From the NCBI GenBank assembly GCA_012976225.1, contig JAAVVG010000009.1:124001-188000 (forward strand): a stretch of 64,000 nucleotides of DNA, in the 5' to 3' direction. Numbering within the stretch: position 1 is the first letter of the stretch; every line of letters begins with the position of its first letter. The translations under genes were made by a program, and so were the position numbers. Of the stretch, positions 44,827 through 55,555 are shown piece after piece. This DNA comes from Golubevia sp. BC0850. Its lineage: Eukaryota; Basidiomycota; Exobasidiomycetes; Golubeviales; Golubeviaceae. The notes under the pieces were generated by a model. That model ran no database searches, was not told where the DNA came from, and saw only the letters and a program-made list of their open reading frames with translations.

Positions 44827-45597
44827 GGTACTGTATACTGTATAAGTGAATCTGAGGAGAAGAGGGTACAAGTCGATCCTCGAAAGACGAAGATTTGACC
44901 TTAGATCTTGACCCATATGTCTTGACCCATATGTCTATGCCGCGCACGACGCATATCTGCGAGCATGGTCATTCTCAAACATGTACCCAAGAGTTAAGTG
45001 AAGTCAAATTTAAAGATTGAAAACTCAAAAGACTCTCGGAGCTCGCAATCTGCACTCTAGAATTCCCCGGCGTCCCAAGAAAGACAGCCACAGGTCACTG
45101 GCATCCAAATCTGATAGGGATCGAGAGTGGAATCTTGAATGAGAGACTATGAGACTAAGAAAGAACATATCAAAAGAGCATCAGCTCAAATGGAGGGCAA
45201 GGGAAGGGAGGAGTTAAAGGCGAACGGTAAGGGGTAGATCAATTGCAGAGCACTCATCAGGGGTTGGAAACTCTGAGAAAGCGAAAACAGAGGAGCAGGA
45301 AGCAGGAATTAAATTGAAAAGGGTTCAGAGATGAAGAAGTCAAAAAAGGAGACTGAAAGGGTTTCAATCTCAAGCATGAAAAAGTTACGGAGAGCTTCTT
45401 TTCAGATTCACGACCAGGTTTCATAGCTCAACTTGAAGATCTTCATTTCCATCATGATCCCTCTCTGGCCTGGAGGCGATCAGGAGGTGCGATGAGTGAG
45501 AAGTTGAACGGAAAGGAAGTGTTACGAGAGGTTTGAAGAATGAATTCAGCTGGGATTCTTGTCGAAAAGAGAGTGCAATGTGACCTAAACTCACCTC
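44827..45597. other. Intergenic, no gene seen
   Basis: Promoter side of the F-box gene and downstream side of the LRR gene. It contains a perfect tandem repeat, listed separately. Confidence 0.5.
44906..44933 (+). repeat. Perfect two-copy 14-bp tandem repeat with CATATG core
   Basis: tcttgacccatatg twice in tandem, about 80-110 bp upstream of the F-box ATG at 44826. The position suggests a duplicated regulatory site. Confidence 0.85.
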
Positions 45598-47204
45598 TTA
45601 ATGCCACTCAATCAGATTGCCCTCGGTAGAAAGGTTCTTCCCAAGCCACGCGAGACTTTTTCCATCTAGCTTTCCTGAAGCCCTCGTCTTGACATAGCTG
45701 ACGTTGACGCAGGATTGAGAAGCCTCGAAAGCAGGCTTCTCGTTTGAGATGATGGAAGATTCTTCAGACTCCAATTCTCGGTTGGCAGCAGCCAGGACTC
45801 GACTTTTCGAAAGACCTAACGAAGGCGCCTTTTTTGCAGCAATGAAAGAGAGGACATCCATTCCATCGACCGTCCAACCTGTGTACCTAATTGCCTTGAG
45901 GTTTGGGAGTGGTACCTCGTTGGTTTAACCCGCTCGAAATCCTTCTCTGGAAAGGGGAGTGAGTAACCTGAGCAACTCGGGATGAAAGTTGGCGCCCAAC
46001 TTGGATCGCACTAGAGTCAGCTCTGAGAGCACCTTCCAGCCTTCTAAGGCTTGAACGACGGAAGTAGCAGCGATCTTGGTAGAAGTGACTGGGACATCGG
46101 GCTGAAGTGAGACGATTACAAGGACTTCGAGAGAGGCTCCTATTTTCATCGAATGAAAGTCTTGAATTCTAATTCCAGAACTCTTGAGAGATTTAAGTTT
46201 TGGTGCTTGGAGAATCTTGAAGAATCCCTCGGCACTTCCTGTTAGTGATCTGATAGCTGGCTATAATTCCAGCGACTCCAAGCTCGGCAGGTTCAGTGTG
46301 GTTGGAAAAGCATCTACTCCTTCATCCACGCCAGATTGCACCGCAAAAAAAGTGAGGCTTGTGGTGCGTGAAAGAAATCTGATCTTCCAACTAGAGCTCA
46401 TTTCTTTGCTTCCAATCTTGACCACCCTTGCATCACGAAGAGTGTCCATGAGATCGTCGTCGCACCTCAAATTGAAGCCTCCACAGGTCCAAACTGAAGT
46501 ATTGAGCTTGAGTGACTTTAGAAGCGATAATTCAGATGACGAAAGGGTAGGCATTATGAGGATTCCCTCTTGTCCAAGCTTTTCTGAAACGAGAGTTTCA
46601 ACTCGTCGACAGCGTTCTGTGATCATTACGATCATCTCTCCTAGTCCTCCTTGATGACTGATCCAAAGTTTCCTGAGTTCTCGGGCAGAAGGTGTGATTG
46701 CATTGAATAGTCCGAGTATCATTGAAGTACTTGGCTCGTCCGTTACTTGAAGCTTGATGGTCCTAATGGTTCAATTGTGAGGAAGCACGAAGACTCACCT
46801 GAAGATTGGGCCTTTTCTTTCAAAGCTTTCTCCACGTCTTGAAAAGCTTCGTAAGCCTGAGCTCTTCTTTCCAAACTGATACCTCTCATAATAAAAGGCT
46901 CAGCTGAGTCATTCTCGTCACTGTCGATGAGCTGATTGTGGGAGAGGAGGGGATTGAGATTCGGAAGGTCAATGGGGACTCGTTCGTGAAGGAAGACACA
47001 TCGCAGGCAATGCTCGCTCTGAATTCTTCGTCTTTGTTTATCCACCTGACTACAGATCTGTTCAGCAGTCTTGAAATCGAGTCTATCTAGAGCCTCTTGG
47101 GCAGCTCGAGTTAGTTGGATGGCTTGCTGTTCCGAGCTGCTTTCGATGGTGGTGCGCTTAGCTGCTGAATCGGATTGAGAATCTTCGTTGGGTCTCTTTG
47201 ACAT
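45598..47204 (-). pseudogene. LRR-type gene with two in-frame stops
   Basis: ATG 47204 begins MSKRPNEDSQSDSAAKR, then a helical N-terminal region (IQLTRAAQEALDRLDFKTA; RRRIQSEHCLRCVFLHERVP) that is not a classic F-box. An intron (donor CAG|GTGAGT near 46800; acceptor ttcaag near 46745) keeps phase. LRR-like segments follow: ARELRKLWISHQGGLG, LSLLKSLKLNTSVW and LNLPSLESLEL. A TAG at about 46263-46261 interrupts here, but the same frame continues AIRSLTGSAEGFFKILQAPK, LKSLKSSGIRIQDF, ASLEVLVIVSLQPDV and LSELTLVRSKLG, to a TAA near 45927-45925. It then runs LPNLKAIRYTGWTVDGMD on to the stop at 45598. No frame change occurs, only the two stops, so the loss is recent or the stops are bypassed in some way. 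I favour a young pseudogene. Confidence 0.6.
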
Positions 47205-47528
47205 ATTTTTGGTTGAGTAAGATCAAGTCTATGAATGCCGTTACTATATGATTAGTTGAAGATGAAGAGTAAAGTTGGAAAGTGGGAAGGAGATGCAGGT
47301 GAGTAACAGAGCGAGAAGGAAAGTGAGATTGGTGCCTTGTTCCTTCTTGATCCATTCGTTCCTTCTAGATCCATTCAAAGCAAGCACTAGCTGCTCACGT
47401 TTGAGAAGGAAGCGAATGTTAAGAAAGAAAGAAGGGAGAAGAGGAAGCAGTGCGGATGTGGACGAGGTGTGCTCGAAACATCTTCCCGTCTTCCCACCAC
47501 TTTCTTCCTTCCACAATCACACAATCAG
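47205..47528. promoter_or_regulatory. Divergent promoter of the LRR gene and isoleucyl-tRNA synthetase
   Basis: 324 bp between the opposed start codons. A pyrimidine-rich tract (cttcccaccactttcttccttcc) ends 10 bp before the synthetase ATG. Confidence 0.5.
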
Positions 47529-50500
47529 ATGGCAGCTTCAACTCCTTCTGTGGCTGAAATTGCTGCAAACACGAAGCTCAATCCAGATGCCACGTTTCCA
47601 GATCATCAGGGTAAGTGGACAGAGAGAGCTAGCGCTTCAGAAGAAAGAGGAAGCAAAAGTTGTAGCTAACTTCTATCCCCCTTTTCTCTCTCTCCTGAAC
47701 CTTCCTTCATTTTACTTTAACTCTTTAAGTCACTGCAAACTTCTCATTTCCAGCCGAAGAGACGAAAGTCATTGAATACTGGAGGAGCATCGATGCCTTC
47801 AAGGAATCTCTTCGCCAGTCCAAAGAGCAGAATAGAAAGCCTTTCTCCTTCTACGATGGTCCTCCATTTGCAACTGGTTTACCTCATTATGGTCATCTCT
47901 TAGCTGGTACTATCAAGGTGAGTCTTCTGGTCTTTGCAACGTTGCTCTGCTGCTTTCCTTCCTTATCTTCCTCTCATGACTCGAAACTTCCCCACCTACT
48001 CCTCAAATCCCTTCTCTCCTCCCCGACAGGACATTGTAACTCGTCATGCTCATTCAACAGGTCATCACGTAGAACGTCGTTTCGGTTGGGATTGTCATGG
48101 ACTACCAGTGGAACATGAGATCGACAAGAAGTTAGGAATCACTGGAAAGCAAGATGTGATGGACATGGGAATCGCAAAGTACAATGAAGAATGTAGGTCC
48201 ATCGTAATGAGATATCAGGGAGAATGGAGAGAAATCGTTGAAAGAATGGGTAGATGGATTGATTTCGATGGAGGTTACAAGACTTTAGATCCAACTTTTA
48301 TGGAATCTGAATGGTGGGCTTTCAAAGAGATGTTCAAAAAGGGATTGGTCTACAAAGGTTTAAGAGTCATGCCTTATTCGAATGGTTGCACTACTCCTCT
48401 GTCTAACTTTGAAGCTGGTTCTGATTATAGAGAGGTTTCAGATCCTGCTGTTACTGTTTCTTTTCCTTTGAAGCATGATCCTAAAGCTAGTTTATTGGCT
48501 TGGACTACTACTCCTTGGACTTTACCTTCCAACATTGGTTTATGTGTTCATCCAGATTTCAACTACATCAGAATTAAAGAGGAAGAATCTGGAAATGAAT
48601 ACTACCTTCACGAGAATCTCTTGACTACTCTTTACAAAGATCCAAAGAAGGCAAAGTTCACCAAGCTGTCGACTATCAAAGGAAAGGATATGGTTGGATG
48701 GACATACGAGCCTCTATTCGACTACTTCTATGAAGAGGTGAGTCGATACGGAGGTGGAGGTGCGAAGCCAATCGAGAAGAACCTCAATTCCATTTGTCTG
48801 AACCTTCCTTCGATTTCCTCCCCTCGCTCACTCATAGTTCAAAGACACTGGCTTCAGAGTCCTCTCTGACACCTATGTGACTGCTGATGCAGGTACTGGA
48901 ATCGTTCACCAAGCTCCAGCTTTCGGAGATGATGATCATCGAGTTGCCATCGCTCATGGAGTCATCAGAAAGGATCAATCACCTCCTTGCCCAATCGACG
49001 AGTCTGGTCGTTTCACCTCTCAAGTGAAGGAGTACCAAGGTGTCAATGTCAAAGAAGCAGACAAGCAAATCCAAAAGGATCTCAAGAAGACTGGAAGATT
49101 GATCGTTCAGGGTACTATTCGCCATCAATATCCTTTCTGTTGGAGGTGAGTTGGCTCTTTGAATCTGATTTGATCGCTCTCCCATAAGAGAGTTGAACGC
49201 TCAACACCTTTCTGACTTCACTCTCTCACTCACGGATCTTCCTCCCAGATCTGGAACTCCACTTATCTACAAAGCTATTCCAGCTTGGTTTATCAGAGTA
49301 GAGCCAGCTATTGAGAAGCTATTGGCTAACAATAAAGCTACCAGATGGTGAGCTCAAAGACTCGGTCTTGATTGGCGTCGAAAGCCTTGTCAACCTTCAC
49401 CCTTTCTCACCGCTTCCTCCAAACTCATCAGGATCCCACCCAACATCGGAGAAGGACGTTTCGGAGGTTGGTTGGCCAATGCTCGTGACTGGAACGTCAG
49501 TAGAAACAGGTATTGGGGTACTCCAATCCCTCTTTGGGCCAGTGAAGATTGGGAAGAGGTAAGTTGCCAAGTTGCCAAGTTAGACTCGGTCATTCGACTT
49601 TTCGGAAGCGGAAAAAGCATCTTCTGATCCACTCTCGTGATTTCATCCACTTCAGATCATCTGTATCGGATCGGTAGCCGAACTTGAAGAGCTTTCTGGA
49701 GTCAAAGGCATCACAGATCTACATCGTGAGAGCGTTGACGGAATCACCATTCCTTCGAAGCAAGGAAAGGGAGATCTCAAACGTATCGAAGAAGTCTTCG
49801 ACTGTTGGTTCGAATCCGGAAGCATGCCTTTCGCTCAAGCTCATTATCCATTCGAGAACAAGAAGCAATTTGAAGAGTCCTTCCCAGCTCAATTCGTAGC
49901 CGAGGGAATCGATCAAACTCGTGGTTGGTTCTACACTCTTCTAATTGTTTCAACCCATCTTTTCGACTCTGCTCCTTGGCAGAACGTCATCGTCAATGGA
50001 CTGGTTATGGCAGCAGATGGAAAGAAGATGTCAAAATCTTTGAAGAACTTCCCGGATCCATCTCTAGTTATCAACAAGCATGGAGCTGATGCTATCAGAC
50101 TTTATCTGGTCAACTCTCCAGCTGTCAGAGCTGAGAACCTTCGTTTCAAAGAGGAAGGCGTCAAAGAAATTGTTTCTTCGGCTTTCCTTCCTTGGCTCAA
50201 CTCTTTCAGATTCTTCCTTGGTCAAGTTGCTCTCTTGAAGAAGGAGAACAACATCGACTTCATGTTCGATGCTAAGGCTAAGAAGAGTGATAACATCATG
50301 GATAGGTGGATCTTGGCTCAGTGTCATGGTCTTATCGCTTTCGTCAAGCAAGAGATGGATGGTGAGTCTGCTTCACGAGAAAAGTCTCAAGAATCCAGAA
50401 CTCATTGTCTGATTCTAATTCCAACTCCCACTCGTTTCCGACAGCTTACCACCTCTACACTGTGGTACCGCGTCTGCTTCACACTATTGATGACTTGACG

Positions 50501-51741
50501 AATTGGTACATTCGATTCAATCGTCGTCGTCTAAAGGGAGACAATGGTTCGGAAGATGCAGTCGTTGCTCTAAACGCTCTATTCGAAACTCTGTTCACTC
50601 TTTGTCGAACGATGGTGAGTAACCGAATCAGAAGTTGACGCTTTCCTGACTCTACCGCATCAAAAGCTGACTTGTCACCTTCTAACCTCTCTCTCAACAG
50701 TCGTCCTTTACGCCTTTCCTTACTGAGAACATCTACCAAGGTCTACGTCCCTTCGTCCCTACTGATGCAGAACGCACTGCCGGAGATGATCTTCGATCAG
50801 TTCACTTCCTCTCTTTCCCAGAGGTTCGTGAAGACTACCTCGATCCAGTCATCCAGCGCCAGTTCGCAGCTTTCCAGTCTGTCATCGAGCAAGCTCGTCA
50901 AGTTCGTGAAAAACAGGCTCTTCCAGTCAGAGTGAGTAGCGTAGGACAAGACTTTGTTATTGTGCCTGATAAGGTTTTGTTCTCTCCCCAAAACTAACCA
51001 TCCTCTACTTTCCTCATCGCTCTTTCCTAGGTACCTCTAAACGAACTAGTCATCTTCCACAGTGACCCTCAATTCCTTGAAGACGTCAAGTCACTCTCAT
51101 CCTACATTGAAGAAGAACTCAATGTCCGAAACACAATCCTAACTTCCGATGAGAAGAGGTGGGGAGTCCGATTCAGCGTCGACGCCGACTGGCCGGTTCT
51201 TGGAAGGAAACTTCGAAAGGATGCTGGTAAAGTCCGAGCAGCTTTCCCAAGCGTCACTTCCGATCAGGCCAAGGATTTCATGAGTTCTGGAAAGCTCCAG
51301 GTAGCTGGAATCGACCTGGTCACTGGAGATCTCAGAGTCATCAGAAGCGTCGATCTTTCTTCTGTCGCTCCGTCCGAAGATGGATTGGCCAAGTATCAAG
51401 CCGACACTGATGGAGGTGTCATCGTTCTTCTAGATTGCTCTCAGAGAGCTGAACTTCAAAACGAAGGATCTGCCAGAGAGTTGGTTAACAGAGTTCAGAG
51501 GTTAAGGAAGAGAGCTGGACTTCAACCAACAGATGATTGTGATGCTTTCTTCACCTTCGAGGAAGGAATGGGTCAAGCTTTGAAAGAAATCTGGGAATCT
51601 CAAGCTAGCTACTTCGACAAGACCTTGAAGAGAAGACCTAGGGAATTGAAAAAAGCGGATCAAGAATCAAAATCAGTGTTACTCGCTGAAGAGACTGATA
51701 TTGGAGATGAGAAGTTCATATTGAGTCTTATCAAACCCTAG
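47529..51741 (+). CDS. ILS1: Cytosolic isoleucyl-tRNA synthetase
   Basis: Charges tRNA-Ile with isoleucine. Ten exons join in phase for about 1,080 residues. The class I HIGH-type motif is in [20 protein letters not shown] (PHYGH) and the KMSKS loop in [15 protein letters not shown]. Other hallmarks are [21 protein letters not shown], the editing-domain segments [20 protein letters not shown] and [15 protein letters not shown], and the catalytic-core segments [28 protein letters not shown] and [10 protein letters not shown]. The anticodon-binding domain has [27 protein letters not shown] and [12 protein letters not shown]. The eukaryotic C-terminal part runs to [10 protein letters not shown]. 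No presequence is visible, so the product is cytosolic. Each of the nine introns begins with a typical GTGAGT- or GTAAGT-type donor. Confidence 0.96.
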
Positions 51742-52575
51742 AACTGCTATGCCGACTCTTTACTTGTAATACATTTATTGTCTGTCCTCATAAATAGAGA
51801 CTTTACTGCTTGCCTGCTTTTGCGAGATGGAACTCTTGGAATTGAGAGCATGCTTCGTTTGTGCTTCCTTTCGTTTATCTTCTTCTCTTAGCTCTCGCCT
51901 GATGCTTCCCTCATATGCCTGATATCACTGCTCAGGCCTGTAGGATCTTCGATGACATTCCTCGTCCTCAGCCTCATCTCGGAGCGTTCTCTCTTTTCAT
52001 TTCAGTCTCTGAGTTGACAAGTGCTTCAATTCAATCATGAAATCAAGATCCAAATCAAGTCTTCACAACTATATCCATTGGTCAGAGTGTGTGATTCGAT
52101 CGTTCAAAATGTAGTAGATAGATGACAGTAGGTTTGAGTTTCCTAGGAGTTGAATCGGAGAATATGAGAACGTTGAGAAAAGAGAGCTTGGATGCGTTGC
52201 AACTTAAGAGTTTTGTGAATTTATAAAGAAGAAACAGAGATTGGAAGCATGAGATGTGGGCAATGAGAGAAGAGTGTAGAAGGAGTAAAAAAGTACAAGG
52301 GAGGGGAACAAAATGCTACGAACAGAGGGCGGTGCGAAATGATTAGGATTGCAGTTCAGATTAGGCGTTGAAAGGTTAGGGGGTTTGGATTGCTCGGAAC
52401 TTGTGGATCACTTAGAGGGATTATGTGAAGATTTAGGTAAGAGTAAGAGGTGACGAGTGAGACATGTCGGGTATGGAGCAGAAGCGAGTTGGTATTGAAG
52501 AGGTCGATCCGGAGGCGATGATGTTTGATGGGTTGATTGAGAGGAACGGAACTTGAATAGATTCCTTTGAGGAGC
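51742..52575. other. Convergent 3' region, no gene seen
   Basis: AT-richer sequence with tgtaatacatttattgtctgtc right after the synthetase stop, a plausible poly(A) region. No domain-bearing frame. Confidence 0.5.
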
Positions 52576-55555
52576 TCATTCGAGTAGCTCCATCACTATA
52601 GCGTCCTGCCCTCCTATCTTCATCCTGTCTCTCATCGGAATCCTACCATCTCCTCTGAAAAAGTTCTTCTTGACTCCTTCATTTCCTCTCATGTGCTGGA
52701 AGCCGACACCTTCGTAGAGATGGATAGCCTTCGAGTTAGAGGGGTGGACCTCGAGATAGGTCCTCATCTTTGGCGGAGGAGGAGAAGAGGAGGGAGGTCT
52801 TGGAGTACCAGAAGCTGTAGCAGCTGTAGCAGCTCTACCACCGGATCGGCTCGAAGAAGAAGACCTGGAAGAAGCATCGCTCGCTCTTCTCTTGCATTCT
52901 CGAATGAGACACTCCAGCATCTTCTTTCCTAGACCTTGAGACCTTTCTTCTGGAGCTATGCTAAGCGTGAGGATATGAGCTTCCCATTCCTTGACGTGAA
53001 CACTGTTGTGATCAGCGAACATGCTGTAATTGAAAGAAAGCGCGAGTAACGGGCGAAAGCAAAGTAGAAGGGTAGACAGGTTAGTGGCAAGCCCAGAGAT
53101 CTTTTTCCAGCCAGTCGTACCATCGAGACCAATGCTACTCACTCTTCGTTGTTCTCTTTGATTCCCACAGTAGCAGTGGCCACAGCCAGGACCGTCTCTG
53201 CTTGAGAAGTGGCTCTGAGACCATCTCGAGGCGGGAGACCCATGACTTTGATAGTTCTAGGGGGAGCTACATCGTCATCATGAGTTGGTCCGAACAAATT
53301 CATTTGAATCTCTCTCGGATCTCGAACCGTAGCTACCGATTTGGTGGTGGGAGCTCCAGAACCATACAAGTCCTCTGTAGATCCACATCCAATCGAGGTA
53401 GGTGCTGTCATTTCCGACCTTGCAGCTGCACCCAGACTCATTCCCACCCCGAGACCTCCAACACCTGAGAGACCTGAATGAGGAGGTTGATGTCGATTGG
53501 ACCTAGGGTTGAAGTGACCGATTCCTTTGGTATGACCGTTGGAGCGTAGGAAAGAGAATCTAGAATCGGCATCGGTGGAAGTTGAGGGATCCTCGCTGAA
53601 CGAGTTGGCGCTAGTGGTTCCAGAACTTGGTTGAGAGTTGAAATTGGCAGAGCTTGGCTTGAGATTTTGACTTCCGCTGATGAGCTTTGCTCGAGATTCT
53701 AACTTCTCTTCCCCTTCAGCACGCTCAGGTAGAGATTCCGGCGACGAATCGATGGCCATTGGGCTCACTTCTCCTTCTGCTTTCTGGCTGACAGAGGCGA
53801 TGGATTGAGAGAGCTCTTCGCGATTTGGGAAAGCGAAAGGTTCCGGCAGAGGTCGCTCGACTGCAACCAAGCACACATGCTTTTCGTCGACAAGAAGTCT
53901 GAGCAAGAATGGCGCCGAGGTAGTATACGTCTCCAAGTCGTGCTAGAAAGGCGGAGGAGATTAAGAAGAGAGAGATGAGTCAGCTAATTGAAGTTTCCAA
54001 AGCAGGTCTTGATTCGAATCTTTGAACTCACCTTGTCTCCATCTCCATGGAAGCAATGCAACTCTCTGACTTGCTCCAGATCCGCTCTCTTGATGTTTCT
54101 GATCTCCAACCTCTCGTCCAAAGCCTTCATCTTGGCCTCTTTCGAAGGAGCAGGAGGGACAATTGAAGCTATCGACTCCGAAGTGAAAGACCTCTCCATG
54201 ATAGGCATCATAGATGATTTCTGACGGATCGAATAAGGCAGAACTGAGGAGATTTCCGAACCTCCAGCTCCGCCAAGAAAGGGATTCGAGGCTGCTGTTG
54301 GAGCAGGCGAGGCGGGAAGTTTCTTGAGTCTTCTTTCTTCCTCCTTCTCTTCCTCCGCTCGGTGTTTCCGTTGAACGTCGTCTAGATCTTCGTCGTCCAC
54401 CTTGATCTGGATGGAAGAAGAGGGGAGATCGTCCTTCATCTCCACATCTTGTTGAGATTCCTCTGGTTGAGAATCGTCGGCCCATTCGATCCAACCTCCT
54501 TTTCTTCCACCAGGAGCTTTGTCTTCCTCCTCCAGATTCCTCCTTAGTCCCTCTAGTCTGCTTGCCAGATACACTGGATCTGGAGCATGGGACATGACAG
54601 TCTCGTCTCCTAATTCCTCCATCTCCTGTTCTACCGCATGAGCTGTGATTCCCTTGTATTGCCTCTTGCCATGAGTCAATCCTCCACCTCCATTGATCTT
54701 GATGAAACCTCCAGGTCCGACTTCGTAGGAAAAGGATGAGGCAGATCTCGCCTTCTTAGATTCTCTTTGAGTAGAAGGAGAGGAGGAATGAAGACCTGGA
54801 ATGACTTGGTCCTCCTTTGGTTCGATTGGCTGGACTGTCAAGCCCACTCCAACACCAAACTTCGGCATCGGAGCAAAACTGGCTCTGACATCGAATTCTG
54901 GAGGTGATTCATCGTAGATTGGGCTACCATCTGAATCATCAGAGTATCTTGAGTGCTGATTGAGAGGGACGATCCTCCTCTGGTCCCCGTCTACCACGGC
55001 CTCCGCATGAGCGCTCAGAGCAGCCAGAGAAGTAGGAGGATGACTATCCCCAGGATAAGAGACTTGAACCACTGAACTGACAGATCCTGTCATCGTTCCA
55101 TTTCCAACAAAGCCTCCTCCGTTCCTCGATTGGTTGCCGATGGTGTTGTTCTTACCAATCGCAGGACTTTCCATTCCATCTTCGTCATCAGTCCCCACTG
55201 AGAAAACAGCCTTCCGAGGAGTTGGCGGTTTGTAGGAGTAGGCTGTAAGCTTCTTTGGCTGCTGCTTCGAGTGATTCTGGCTAGAATTGGTAGAGGTTGA
55301 AGTTGTGGGAGAAGAAGAGGAGTAGGGAGATTGATTGGGCTGCGTTGGTTCTGGTTGATGTTGCTGAACTGGAGGTGGTGATGGTTCGTCTATTTGAGGA
55401 GCCATTGAAAGCCACCCTTTGAAGGGCAGCAATCTCTGAGCTGGTTTGAGGGAAGGTTGTTTGTAGGGAGGAGAATCATTGTAGTCGGGACTTGATGGAC
55501 ATGGAGAAGAATCGTAGCCGCTTGGAGGCGAATCAGTAGAGAGATGTGGTAGCAT
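52576..55555 (-). CDS. NAA50-like GNAT acetyltransferase with very long N-terminus and a split fold
   Basis: Exons 55555-54032, 53942-53143 and 53023-52576 give 923 residues. Residues 1 to about 485 are Ser/Pro/Gln-rich and probably disordered. The GNAT domain then begins LEIRNIKRADLEQVRELHCF and LLRLLVDEKHVCLVAVERPL, comparable to NAA50's start (IELGDVTPHNIKQLKRL; NDIAVGAV). About 220 low-complexity residues interrupt the fold between two central strands. It then resumes HILTLSIAPEERSQGLGKKM with the acetyl-CoA P-loop RSQGLG, then TYLEVHPSNSKAIHLYEGVG and GFQHMRGNEGVKKNFFRGDG, as in NAA50 (LHVQISNESAIDFYRKFGF; KNYYKR). A second Ser-rich insert (SSRSSSSSRSGG) lies after the P-loop. NAA50 acetylates N-terminal Met-hydrophobic peptides; NAA60 or another GNAT is possible. 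Confidence 0.75.
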
